Assembly: GCA_035771165.1 (NCBI GenBank)
Contig: JAWNZC010000347.1
Location: 107,501-171,500, forward strand
Length of the DNA: 64,000 nt
DNA from: Paragorgia papillata
Taxonomy: Eukaryota; Cnidaria; Anthozoa; Scleralcyonacea; Coralliidae
Direction of reading: 5' to 3'
A model generated the notes under the pieces. It had not been told where the DNA came from. It searched no databases and saw only the letters and a list, made by a program, of their open reading frames with translations. Positions 44,701-57,200 of this stretch are shown piece by piece. Both the position numbers and the translations under genes were made by a program. Each line of letters begins with the position of its first letter. Position 1 is the first letter of the stretch.

Positions 44701-47700
44701 TTACTTTTAAATTCTTAATCATGTTTGTAAGCATTTTATTCGATCTTTAGAAATGTTTCGGTTTAGTCCATGTTTGGAAAAGCGATGTCATACATACGCT
44801 AGATGCGAGGTTAATAACGCAAGCCAGGCTCTGTGTGTTTGTCCGAAGAACTGCTCTAGTTCCAGGAAGCCTGTGTGTGGCACTAACTGGAGGACGTACA
44901 ACAATATGTGTGAACTCATGGCAAAGTCCTGTGCTAATAATGACTTGACTCGACTTCGTTACAATGGTGAATGTAAGTACACGTGCAATGATGCCTTATG
45001 TCTATATTTCTGTTCGTATTCGTTCGTTGCATGGTCAGGGTTGTGTTGCATTTTGAGATCTTATTGTGACGTGAGGTTGAGTGACGTGAGGTTTAATGAC
45101 GTGAGGTTGAGTGACGTGATGTTGCGTGACGTGAGGTTGAGTGACGTGAGGTTGAGTGACGTGAGGTTGAGTGACGTGAGGTTGAGTGACGTGAGGTTGA
45201 GTGACGTGAGGTTGAGTGACGTGAGGTTGAGTGACGTGAGGATGAGTGACGTGAGGTAAAGTGACGTGAGGTGAAGTGGCGTGAGGTGAAGTGACATGAG
45301 GTTGAGTGACGTGAGGTGAAGCGACGTGAGGTGAAGTGATGTGAGGTTGAGTGATGTGAGGTGAAGTGACGTGATGTTGAGTGACGTGATGTTGAGTGAC
45401 GTGATGTTGAGTGACATGAGGTTGAGTGACGTGAGGTTGAGTGACGTGAGGTTGAGTGACGTGAGGTTGAGTGACGTGAGGTTGAGTGACGTGAGGTTGA
45501 GTGACGTGAGGTTGAGTGACGTGAGGTGAAGTGACGTGAGGTGAAGTGATGTGAGGTTGAGTGACGTGAGGTGAAGTGACGTGAAGTGACGTTAGGTAAA
45601 GTGACGTGAGGTAAAGTGACGTGAGGTGAAGTGACGTAAGGTTGAGTGACGTGAGGTGAAGTGACGTGAGGTGAAGTGAAGTGAGGTAAAGTGACGTGAG
45701 GTGAAGTGACGTGAAGTGACGTGAGGTAAAGTGACGTCATGAGATTAACTAAAGTGAAGTGAAATGAAGTAAAGTAAAGTGAAGTAAAGTAAAGTGAAGT
45801 GAGGTGAAGTGAAGTAAACTGAAGTGAACTGAAGTGAAATAAAGTAATTATTTCCTTTCTTAAGGTGGAGCTGGTGACTGCCGGCGTAGTCGGTGGCAAT
45901 ACCTCAGATGTCCATACTACAGTCAATGCAATTTATACTACGGTCTTCCCCGTTGCTTATGTCCAAAACTCACTTGTCCGTCTGCCTATCACCCAGTGTG
46001 TGGAACAAACGGCATAACCTACAGGAACCTTTGTTTGTTAAGAAAAGCCGCTTGCAAAACGAAGACATGGCTGTATGATCAACACCTGGGTCATTGTAGT
46101 ACGTATGTTTTAATGTATATAATTTTGATAATCACTTTGGCTGCTTTAAAATTAACTATACCCAAAGTAAAACGTATGTATAGCCATTGATACGCCAGGC
46201 GGAAAGCAAATTCTTCTCAAAGATAACTGCCCGGAAAATAATTTTCAAAAAAGCCATAACAACGATAAGGCTTGGAAAAACATAATTTAATTTAAAAGGG
46301 TAAAAGCTATTTCAGATCCACTGAAACACTCACAGACTGCATATCTCCGCCAGCGGATTATTATTAATTGACAATTATTCGCCGAAGGCGGGGTGAATAT
46401 CAGTGAATAATAACCGACACGAAATTTAGTATAAATACACATTTTCGTACTTTTAGTAACAACATTTTCTTTTAAATTGTTAATTTCCTCGTCTGTCGCA
46501 TGGACAAATTGGCTGGCGGCCGTTTTGAATAAACGCTGTAGGTGATTATCGAGAATTACTCCGAAGTAGCTCGACCAATCAATGCGCGAGATTTTCTAAA
46601 ATCACCTGTGTGTTTATACTAAAAGCAATCTCGTTCCCAGAGCCCACGTTCCCCACCCGGGAAACGAGAGACTCTGGGATAATCCGTTTCACATCGATAT
46701 TTCATTGGCTGATGAACATGATTACTCTTCTTCCGGATAACAAGAATCCTGTGACGGCGTGAATAACGGATTATCCCAGAGCCTCTCGTTTCCCGCCCGC
46801 TGGGTAAGGGGAACGTGGACTCTGGGAACGAGATTATACTAAAATATGTTTAAACTTTAAAGGGAAAACGAGCCATCCTGCTAACCAGGCTAACTCACGA
46901 AACCCACACATGTATATGAATGAATAAAATACTTGATTGCACTCGTACCAAAATTATGCAAAACTGTGCAAAAATGAGCGCAATCAAACATTTCTTCTAC
47001 ACAGAGAATCTTGTGGTCAAATTGTTATTAAATTCTTATCCAAATCTCAACCAAAATTTAATGGGTTTGTCTTTGGTCTATGATCAATCTTTCCGCAAAC
47101 GTTTATTACAACCTGTGCAGGATTTTGTGAGATATCCTGGTGACAGACAGACAGACAAGCAGCGTTGAAAACAAAACCTCCAAGCGGAGGAAATAACCCA
47201 GGTACTTTATGTAAGCCGCACTCTAGAACAACCCCTAACGGGTCGTTATTTTTTAGGACCAGATCCATGTCGTTTGATTAATTGTTGTTGTGGTGCAGTG
47301 TGTCGAGTGAATCAGACAAGTCAACAAAAATGTGAATGCGCCTTCGGCTGCACCCAAGAAGTCAGGCCAGTGTGTGGCTCTGATGGTAAAACATACGGTA
47401 ACCCCTGTACTCTGCGGTTAGCGGCCTGTGAACAGCAGAATCCAAAACTTGTTCAAGTCAGCAGTGGACCTTGTGAGTAAAGTTATCCGTTGATACTTTT
47501 TCACTTACTTGTTTGCTAGGAGAGCTAAGAAAAGTTTAATCACCTCCAGAGAGCGTAATTATTGAAAAAATTGTTAAGTGCTAATTTTGGCTTATAAATA
47601 TTCAGTTGTCCCGTTCAGGAATGTGTGTATAAAATGAAAAAAAAAATACAAAAAAATACGCGATACCCGAGGAAGCGCGGGGGCAAAAAAACACACCACT

Positions 47701-50700
47701 CTACAACATGTGACGTCATACGGGCCCCCAAATCAATATTTTGCCCCGGGCACCAGTTCCTGTCGGTGGCCCTGTTGAGAAGAGTGTCCCAACCTGAGTC
47801 CCTGCAAGTAGTATTGTAAAGCCCTAATCAAACGAGAACGCAAGTCATCGCAAGTTGATATAAAACAACAGACATGTAACTACAAAACTGATGCAATATC
47901 AATTGTGTCTGGAAATAAACTGTAAACAGTGTATTCAATCTACTGAGTGTATGCATTTTGAGTATCTATGTGACGTTTGCGTGTTTTGAGTATTTTATAT
48001 GACGTTTTTTAACCTTTAGAGTCTGTAAAATCTTCCTCCAAAACCTAGGAAATGGCATTTCAGCGACGCTCGATTTCAAAATTTCCCAGGGGAGCATGTC
48101 CCCGGACCCCCCTAAAAATTTATTTTGATTTCGGCTCCCCCCCTTTCAAAATCCTGGCTACGTCCCTGATGGCAAGGACTCGGACTCTAAATGGGCGGAC
48201 TCGGAATTGTACTAGCGGACTCGGACTTGAATGGTTCAGACTCGGACTTGGCCTCGGATGAGGTTGACTTGCCTACAACACCGGTCTCTCAACAGCAAAA
48301 TTCGACCTCACTTGAACTTGTAATCCTCTTCGTTCTAATTCTGAGTTAAAATGATCTACAAGTTGCTTGCATTGACGTCACAATGGATCACCAGTATCCA
48401 AAACACTATCACATATTACCTTAACTACTCTCTCTTCCTTAATGATAGATGAGACCCATATTTAACATGATAATAATAACAATTGCTGTGATACGATTAC
48501 ATCTAACTTTGGCGTTTTGCAGGCCGAAGAGGGATGGGATCGGGTTAATCGATCCAAGACCGTAAAGGTTGCCCGGCTGATGCTTGAGCCTGGCCGAATG
48601 CTTACCACAGGCGTATCCTTGAGCCTGACCAACAACCTTACGGTAACCCTTCTTCCATCCCTATTTTAAACACTGCATGTCACCTGTACAACGTACAGGG
48701 AGAGTTGCCTCAAATTCTGATATTTACTCTGCATAATCATGATAAATACTACCCCTGGTTCGTATGAACTCCAGTGGTGGCTGGTCCAATACCTCGGAGA
48801 TGAATGCTGCTTGGTTACCTTTTAGGTCTCTCCTCATGAATCTGGATAGGGTGGGTGGGCGTTGAACGGCTATTCCAAGTCAACCTTGGCATTTGTCTGG
48901 CGTTGACACAACCAAAAACAGTGCTGAGCCTCCTTTTGACGTTGCTTATATAGGCCTTAACCACGTGACCAGTTAGTGCGGGAAAAGGGGGGAAAAGGGG
49001 GGACCCAGGCATTCAAACTACCCTACCACGCCCACATATTACACGGAAAGTTCGTTGTTAACTGTATTTATTCCATAAATATATTTAAAAAAATAAATTC
49101 GCTTACCTTACCTTACCCTACTTTACTAAAGCTCATTCTTCTTGTAGGTTCAACTGGGCCGACGTCAAAAACCATCACGCTTTGTTCGATATTAAAATGT
49201 GCTCACTATGCCGAGTGCAAAGTCGTTCTGGGCAACCCCCGATGTATGTGTCCAACTGCTTGTCCCAGCACCAATATCCCGGTATGTGGTTCTGACTATC
49301 GCACGTACGAAAACGAGTGTCACCTGAAAAGAACAAGTTGCACCTCTCAGACTAACATCACAGTTGCTAGGAATGGAACATGCGGTAGGATTTAGTTTTA
49401 ATGATATTCCGACATATTTAAAGTGCCTATGTCATCCTCAGGGACTTTACATATTTATACTAATTGGAACATTCTGAGAAGATTTGTAATATATCTTCTC
49501 AGGCGAAAATTTCATCTTCATGGATTCTTTTCCCGTTAAAGTTGACGGAAGTGACGTAAAAAGAGGAATCTGCAAAGTGGTTTTCATATAGACAAATTCC
49601 TCTTTCGACGTCACTTCCGCCAACTTTAACGGGGAAAAAATCCATGAAGATGAAATTTTCGCCTGAGAAGATATATTACAAATCTTCTCAGAATATTCCA
49701 ATTAGTATAAATATGTAAAGTCCCTGAGGATGACATAGGCACTTTAAATGAAAGAAGGATTTTTTCTATGTTTTGAGTGATTTCTACTGATCATATCTAC
49801 ATTAGCGAGGTTCAGATCACACTACCGCTACCGTAAATATAATTAAGCATGTCAAATATTGTTTTTACGTTCAGTAATGGTCGCAGGTCTCAAACCTAGT
49901 GCAAAAAGGAAGCGTTTGACGGTACCAGGATTAAACTACAACTAACTACGAATACAGAACGAAAAAACGAACATTACATCAGCTTAACCACATTTACTGT
50001 AGCAGTAGCGGTAGTGGAAGTGTGATCTGAACCTCGCTTCTAAACACTCCTCGTGAAACTTGTCTCACTTCCTTTGGTTCACAAACCATTGCAATTGCAC
50101 GAACGTAATACCGTGAAAAGAGGTGTATTAGCTATTAAACCTCCAGCTCGATGAGTGTCATTTACCACCACATGCTTCCTTCGAATTAATTTCGTTTGAT
50201 AATAGCAAAGATATATAACCTTCTCCGATAACTCGTCATGCACGCGTGACATCAAAATGTGTATAAATTTACATATCAAGCAACCTGAAATATCTCATCA
50301 ACGAAGCAAGGAAACGAAAAACTGCAAAAGATGTTACTTTGTCATTTTAAGTGTTCTTTCAAATAAGACAGACTTAATTTTTACTTCATAGGCACTTTAA
50401 CGTAATACTGTGGTAATACAACAATCCGTAAAACTTATACGATTATTTACTTTTTTCATGACGTCACGGTGACGTCACTTTGATAACGTCATAGTGACGT
50501 CACAATAACACGTCATCCAACAATAGAACTTCACCCACATATACTCTATGTTGGTTGTCATTGTAATGTTGGTTCTTATATCCATGAAGCCTTGTGATTA
50601 TTCATGTTAATTCTAATGTTGATCATGATTAAATTAACAATGGTTCCTCATTCTAATTCAACTTTTCCTTCTAGATGCAGTAGTACCAAAGCCGACAGTA

Positions 50701-53700
50701 CCAGTCATCTCACTCTGTGCTGTCGTCAGATGCGGTTACTATGCAACGTGTAAAGAGATCAAAGGCGCGGCAACGTGTGTATGTCCAAGTCTTTGTCCCA
50801 ACGTCAGTGCGCCAGTTTGTGGCTCCGACGCCAAGACATACGACAACGAGTGCGCTTTGAAATGGACTAGCTGCCATAATAAGACTTCGATTACAGTCGC
50901 TAAAACGGGACCTTGCGGTAAGTTGACGTCATTATCCCATACCCGCGGCGGGCGCTATAGTAGATTTAACTGGGGAAACTATGCTGTTGATTTTGCGAAG
51001 GGAGGAAAACCGAAGAACCCGGTGAAAAACCCTCGAGGCACAACCAACAACTCTACTCCAGAGTCGGACCGGCCTATGTGCCATTGTGCCAATGGCACAT
51101 GCGCCCACTTAGGATGCCGTTACTGCGCCCCTTTCCCGTTGTATAATATTATATTTGATATCAGTAGTGCAATTCCTATTTCAAAACCCGATTTTGGATT
51201 TATAGTCGTTTTACGTTTTAATCAGTATGGTACAGCTAATAGTATATTACGATTAAATAATATTTTAGTACGCTTCACGCAGCTGACTGCCTGACATGAA
51301 GTAGTCACCTAATTAATGGTTGACATCTCCTCATGATGTATGCCTTGCATGTTATGGTGTATTCCTATATAAAATGAGTATATTTGAATATTTTGTTTGG
51401 TATTTTATATCCTTCAAAACTCTTTCAAACCCCCCTCAAAATGCAGGAAATGCTATTTCAGAGACTCTAAAATTCAAAATTTTCTGGGCCCCCGGACCCT
51501 AGAAGTTGGTCGCCCCTTCGGCGCTCCTTGCCCCTTGTTAAATATTCTGAAAGAAACCCTGACGGCGCCCCTCTCCCTAATGGCACCGCCCCTAATACGG
51601 AGCCAGTCCGACTCTGCTCTACTCACATGAAGCTAATGTGGTCACCTATCCAAGTACTAACCCTTTTGCCCAGGCGTAACTTCAGAGGTGAGAGACAGCG
51701 CTCTAACAGCTTGTGTCACCCTTGCCTCCGATAAACCCTGACTCTATACAAACTGAACACAATAGGCCTAAGACCCTATTATGGGCATGCTAAATACTAT
51801 ACTTATTTTTTTAAATCAAATTTTTCTTATAGAACCAGCACCAACCATCTCACCTTGTGCTGGGGTAAGATGTGGTTACCATGCAACGTGTGAGGTGGTG
51901 AATGGCGTGGCAAAGTGCGTGTGTCCTAGTCTTTGTCCCAACATTACTTCCCCTGTGTGTGGCTCCGACGGCAACACATACGAAAACGAGTGTAGTTTGA
52001 GAAGAAGAAGCTGTAGAAACCAGACTTCGATTGGAGTGGTTAAAAAAGGAGCTTGCGGTAAGTTGAAGTCGAGTTGGTATAACGACGCATAGAAATTAAT
52101 TACTGAATATACGTTCTGCTATCTGAGTCTCAGTAGCTCAATGGTTTAAAGCGTCTGACTGGGAATCAGAAGTTTGTGGGTTGTACATATATTCAACGTA
52201 CGTTCAATCATTGGCAATCATCAGGACATTCGCAATAAAAATTAAGTTTGTCTCATTTGAAAGAACTCGTCAAATGGTATAAGAAGACCTTTTACAATTT
52301 TTCCGTATCTGTTTTGGTTTTGGAAATATTTCGACCAAAGACAGCGTGCTGTCCGCCATCTTGTTGTAATATTGGGTCTAATTAACTAGGAAATTGGTGA
52401 CGTCACAACCAGGGTAAACCTGATGAAACTACTCCGTGGGTGACCAAATTTCCACAGAAGGCTTTTTAAATGTTGTGGGTCAATTTAAAATGGAAATAGC
52501 GCAACAAAATCGAGTTTCTATAGCTCATACTGTCACAAGTTTGGCAAGATAAAAATTTCACTTTACCCTGGTTATGATGTCACATGCATATCGAAAATAA
52601 TTCCAAGATGGCGGACAGCAGGCTGTCTTTGGTCCAAATATTTCCCAAACCAGAACAGATACGGAAAAATTGTAAAAGGTCTTCTTATACCATTTGACGA
52701 GTTCTTTCAAATGAGATAAATTGAGCGTCTCACTGGTGATCAAAAGGTTGTGGACTGTACACAATTCAATCTACGTTCACTCTAAAACTAACTAATCTAA
52801 CTTTATTTATACTGGATAACTCTATCAGTTATATCTAAACTGTTATCCTCAGACGTCCAGTGAGGGCCCACCCTCATCGGTCCAGTGTTACTACAGGAGG
52901 AAACCGGAGTTAATCCCGTGTGTGGCTCGGACGGCAAAACATACAGCAATGAGTATGGCCTGCGTTTAACGGCCTGTCAGAAACGAGATCCGAAATTGAA
53001 TAAAATCAGAAAAGGACCTTGTAAGTCGAATTTCTTTTTTGCTAAACATCTTAGCTGGGGATGCACTGGGAATACAAGGCTTGAGGAGCACGGGTGGCGT
53101 GTACTGTTAGTGCGCTGCCTCTCGCCAAAAGTTAAGCCCAGTTAGACGGGGTTAGTACTTGGATGGGTAACCGCTTGGGAATGACCCCGATGACGAGCTT
53201 AGAACTCACGTGAGTAGAGTTGTAGTTGATCTCCCTGCATGTGCTTCGAGGGTTTTTCGCCGGGTTCTCCGGTTTTCCTCCCTCCGTAAAATCAACACGT
53301 AACATCTTAGCTGTGATCCGTGGTCTGAACTGTGTCGTATGGCGACTGGAGCGTCTTTGATATGCCTCGACACGGCCGCGTTGATCTGCGTCCTTCGTAA
53401 TTCAGCCACTGGCTGCAAGTAAGGATGGGGTTATTAAACGAATAGGGTTATTAAAAAGACCATTAATGACACAACACGCTTTCAACATGGCTTTGCAGGT
53501 CCGATCAAACAACCACTAACCGAAAATCCTTGCTCGAGAGGAAGATGCGCTCACTATGCAACATGTCAAGTGGTGGGAGGCGCTGCAATGTGTGTGTGCC
53601 CAGTCTCCTGTCCAGGCGTCAGGCCTCAAGTGTGCGGCTCCGACGGTCAGACGTACGAAAACCATTGTGCTATGAGAAGAGCAAGTTGCAAAACTGAGAC

Positions 53701-54208
53701 GACAATTACAGTAGCTGGAAGTGGACCATGCCGTAAGTACAACAACAATACCACCGACAACACTAACACCACCAACAAAACCATCACCACGACCAACAAC
53801 AACACTAACAAAAACACAGTAGCAGAAACAGCAGCAGCAACACCACAACAAACAACAACGCAGCAGCTGCAACAACAACAACAACAACAGTAGCAGCAAC
53901 ATCACTACCACCACCACCACCACCACCACCACCACCAACACCATAACCACCACCACCACCAACACTATCACCATCACCACCACCACCAACACCAACACTA
54001 TCACCGCCACCACCACCACCGCCACCACCACCACCGCCACCACCACCATCACACCACCAACAGCATCACCACCCAACACCAATACCAACAACACCATATT
54101 CACCACCAACAACACCATATCCACCACAACCAACAGCATCACCACCAGCAAGTCAGCAACACCAAGACCATCAACAACACCATCACCACCACTACCACCA
54201 CCATCACC

Positions 54209-54240
<32 letters not shown>

Positions 54241-57200
54241 AACAATGCCATCACGAACACCAACAACAACACCAAGACCATCACCACCACCACCAACAAC
54301 AACAACAACAACAATACAGCATGAGCAACACCAATACTGACATCAACCACACCCACCAGCAGCAGCGAAAACAGCAACAACAACAACAACACTAATGACA
54401 ACAACAAATAATCAGAAAATGTTTATGACTCAGAACCATTTTCTGAAACGTCACATTACACTAAACTATCACATGCAACACATGTACACCCTTAACGTCA
54501 CTGCTCTAATTGTAATTTTTCGTCACACTATAGTTCCACCAACTACACAAGCACCAACCCGCAATCCTTGCGCGCTGGGAATATGCGGTTACTATGCAAC
54601 GTGTCAAGTGATCGCAGGCTCAGCAACGTGTGTGTGTCCCAAGACATGTCCCACCGTTAGAGCGCCAGTCTGCGGCTCCGATCGCCGTACGTACGACAAC
54701 GAGTGTGCTTTGAAAAACGAAAGTTGCATAAACAGGAGGAGGATTACAATCGTTAAAAGAGAAGCGTGCGGTAGGTTCAAACTATACCCTGCGAGTCACA
54801 GCCCATTTCCGACTGGAAAGTGGGCTCTGCCAAGAAACTCCATATTTCTTTTTGAGCAAGCGTGAATGGTTGCCAAGATACTATTTGGGGCCCAGGCTCT
54901 AACGTGTAAACAGGGCTTTAGTACAACCTCGTCCCCAGGGCCATTTGTAGGGGCTGGGCCAAGATGGCGGCCAAAAACAAAATGGCGGGAACAAATGGCC
55001 CTGGTGGAGGCTAGCTCAAAATGCGCAGTATATTGCGCATTTTGATAACTAGAACTCAGTCCTTGACACAGTAATTATACCTAATTACAGCTAATTATTG
55101 CATGGTTTGAAATATAATTTCCCGTGCCGTGAGCAGGAACACCCGACAAGGTCAAAATACAATATTTTTTTTTAAAAATACAAAATCAAACCGTCTAATT
55201 TACGCCATAAGCTCTTGACCAATCAGAGGCTGAGATAGCCTGGCCTCCACCAGGGCCATTTGTTCCCGCCATCTTGGCCCAGTTCCCTACAAATGGCCCT
55301 GGGTACGAGGTTGGGCTTTAGTAATACCATGATCAACTCGGATTCTTTTGTTCTCCGAGGGAATGTAAACCTCGTATTTCCTTCATTGCTCATGCAAGAG
55401 GGAAATTTTTCCTTTGTCTTCGAATTTTCCCGTACATGTTGATGAGGGAAAATTAGAAGACAAAGAAATCCTTTGTCTTCTTCTAAATTTCCCGCTTGCA
55501 TATATTTTCCCTCATCAACATGCACGGGAAAATTAGATGCAACTTCTCTGATCAACCGTGTAAATTTCCTGTCGGTAAGATTCTCGAAGTTTTCCTCGGC
55601 GATCATGCGGCCCTCGGACTTTCACAAACCTTCCCTCGGCTGCGGGAAATTTAATCGCTAATTTCCCTCAAGTCATGTTATTATTATAATTATTCATTTC
55701 TAGTTCCACTGCATATTACAACCCAAACACCAACTGTCGATCCTTGCAGTCAGGGAAGATGTGCCCACTACGCAAGATGTCAAGTGGTTGCAGGTCAGGC
55801 AAAGTGTATCTGCCCTGAACTTTGCCCGGGACTAATAGGCCTAGTATGTGGCTCCGACGCCAAGACGTACGAAAACGAATGTAGTTTGAGAAGAACAAGC
55901 TGTACACAAGAGACTGATATTTCAGTGGCTAGAAAAGGAGCTTGCGGTAAGTTGAAGTCAAGCTAGTATATCGCATTTATATAACCCTGTATTTAATTGA
56001 AGTACTTTAAAAAAGACGTCCCACATCAGACCAATTTAAATATACGTTCAGCTATCTGAGAACCCGTTTACACGATGCCGGTACAATTTGAAAACGGAAC
56101 AAAATCATGCCGTTTAGGCCTTGCGTTTACACGATACCGGCACAAAAATGACATGAAAAAGGCACAAAATGAAGACGGGTTCCTTGACGGCATGAAATGA
56201 AAACGGAACACTAACCGGTATCGTGTAAACGCCCGTGCCGTAACAGTTTGATGACGGTAATCACGATATATACGACCACAGTATTCGGGTCAGCAGTATT
56301 CACAAAGTCTTCTCAATTCTCACCATTCTCGTCCCCAGAGCCTCTCCCGTGCTGGCGCGCTGAAAAGGCTCTGGGGGAATCCAAACCGGAACACCAAGAT
56401 TCTTTGGTGTTCTTTCTAAAGCGCATGCGTGTAAGTTCGCGGTTTGGGAGTTGGACACGAGATCATCGGCAGTTGTTTGCAATATAATTTTCCCTTTCGT
56501 TTTCGATTCTGGCGGTTTGGCTGTCCTGTATTTACATACCGGCATGATTTTGTTCCGTTTTCAAATTGTACCGGCATCGTGTAAACGGGGTCTAAGCCCC
56601 AGTAACCCAATGGTTAGAGCATCTCACTGGCGATCAGAAGGTTGTTGGTTGTACACACTACACATATCACTGAACCCACGTTAAAATCATCTCGGAGTCC
56701 CAGTAGCTCAATGGTTAGAGCGTCTCACTGGTGATAAGGTTGTGGGTTGTACAGTGTACACATATTCAACCTATACGTTCTGCAACCATCTGAACTGATT
56801 CCAGTAGCTCAATGGTTGGGGCGTCTCGCTGGCAATCAGAAGGATGTGAGTTGTACACATATCAGTCAATCTACGCGTTCAAATAATGCGAGTCCCAGTA
56901 GCTCAATGGTTAGAGCGTCTCACTGGTGATAAAAAGGTTGTGGGTTGTATACACATATTCAACCTATACGTTCTGCAACCATCGTGAACTGATTCCAGTA
57001 ACTCAATGGTTAGAGCGTCGATCTCGCTGGCGATCAGAAGGTTGTGGGTTGTACACATATCAGTCAATCTACGCGTTCAAATCATGCGAGTCCAAGTAGC
57101 TCAATGGTTAGAGCGTCTCACTGGTGATAAAAAGGTTGTGGGTTGTATACACATATTCAACCTATACGTTCTGCAACCATCTGAACTGATTCCAGTAGCT

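Larger units (their letters stand above)
38789..44750 (+). other. Long first intron of the Kazal gene
   Basis: No exon is recognisable in this 6-kb stretch. It holds a degenerate 165-180 bp tandem repeat (about 39050-39540), two inverted tRNA-like SINE pieces (39752-39880), a 21-bp minisatellite (40047-40740), a SINE tail near 40740-40880, C-tracts near 41700 and 41955, a foldback near 42340-42530, a repeat at 42690-42980, a 501-bp TTAA foldback (43471-43971) and a 76-bp tandem repeat (about 44165-44470). Confidence 0.65.

Noticed and set aside
45093..45926. A 277-codon Thr/Ser/His-rich minus-strand frame
   Set aside because: Antisense of the 15-bp minisatellite and of the adjoining Kazal exon.
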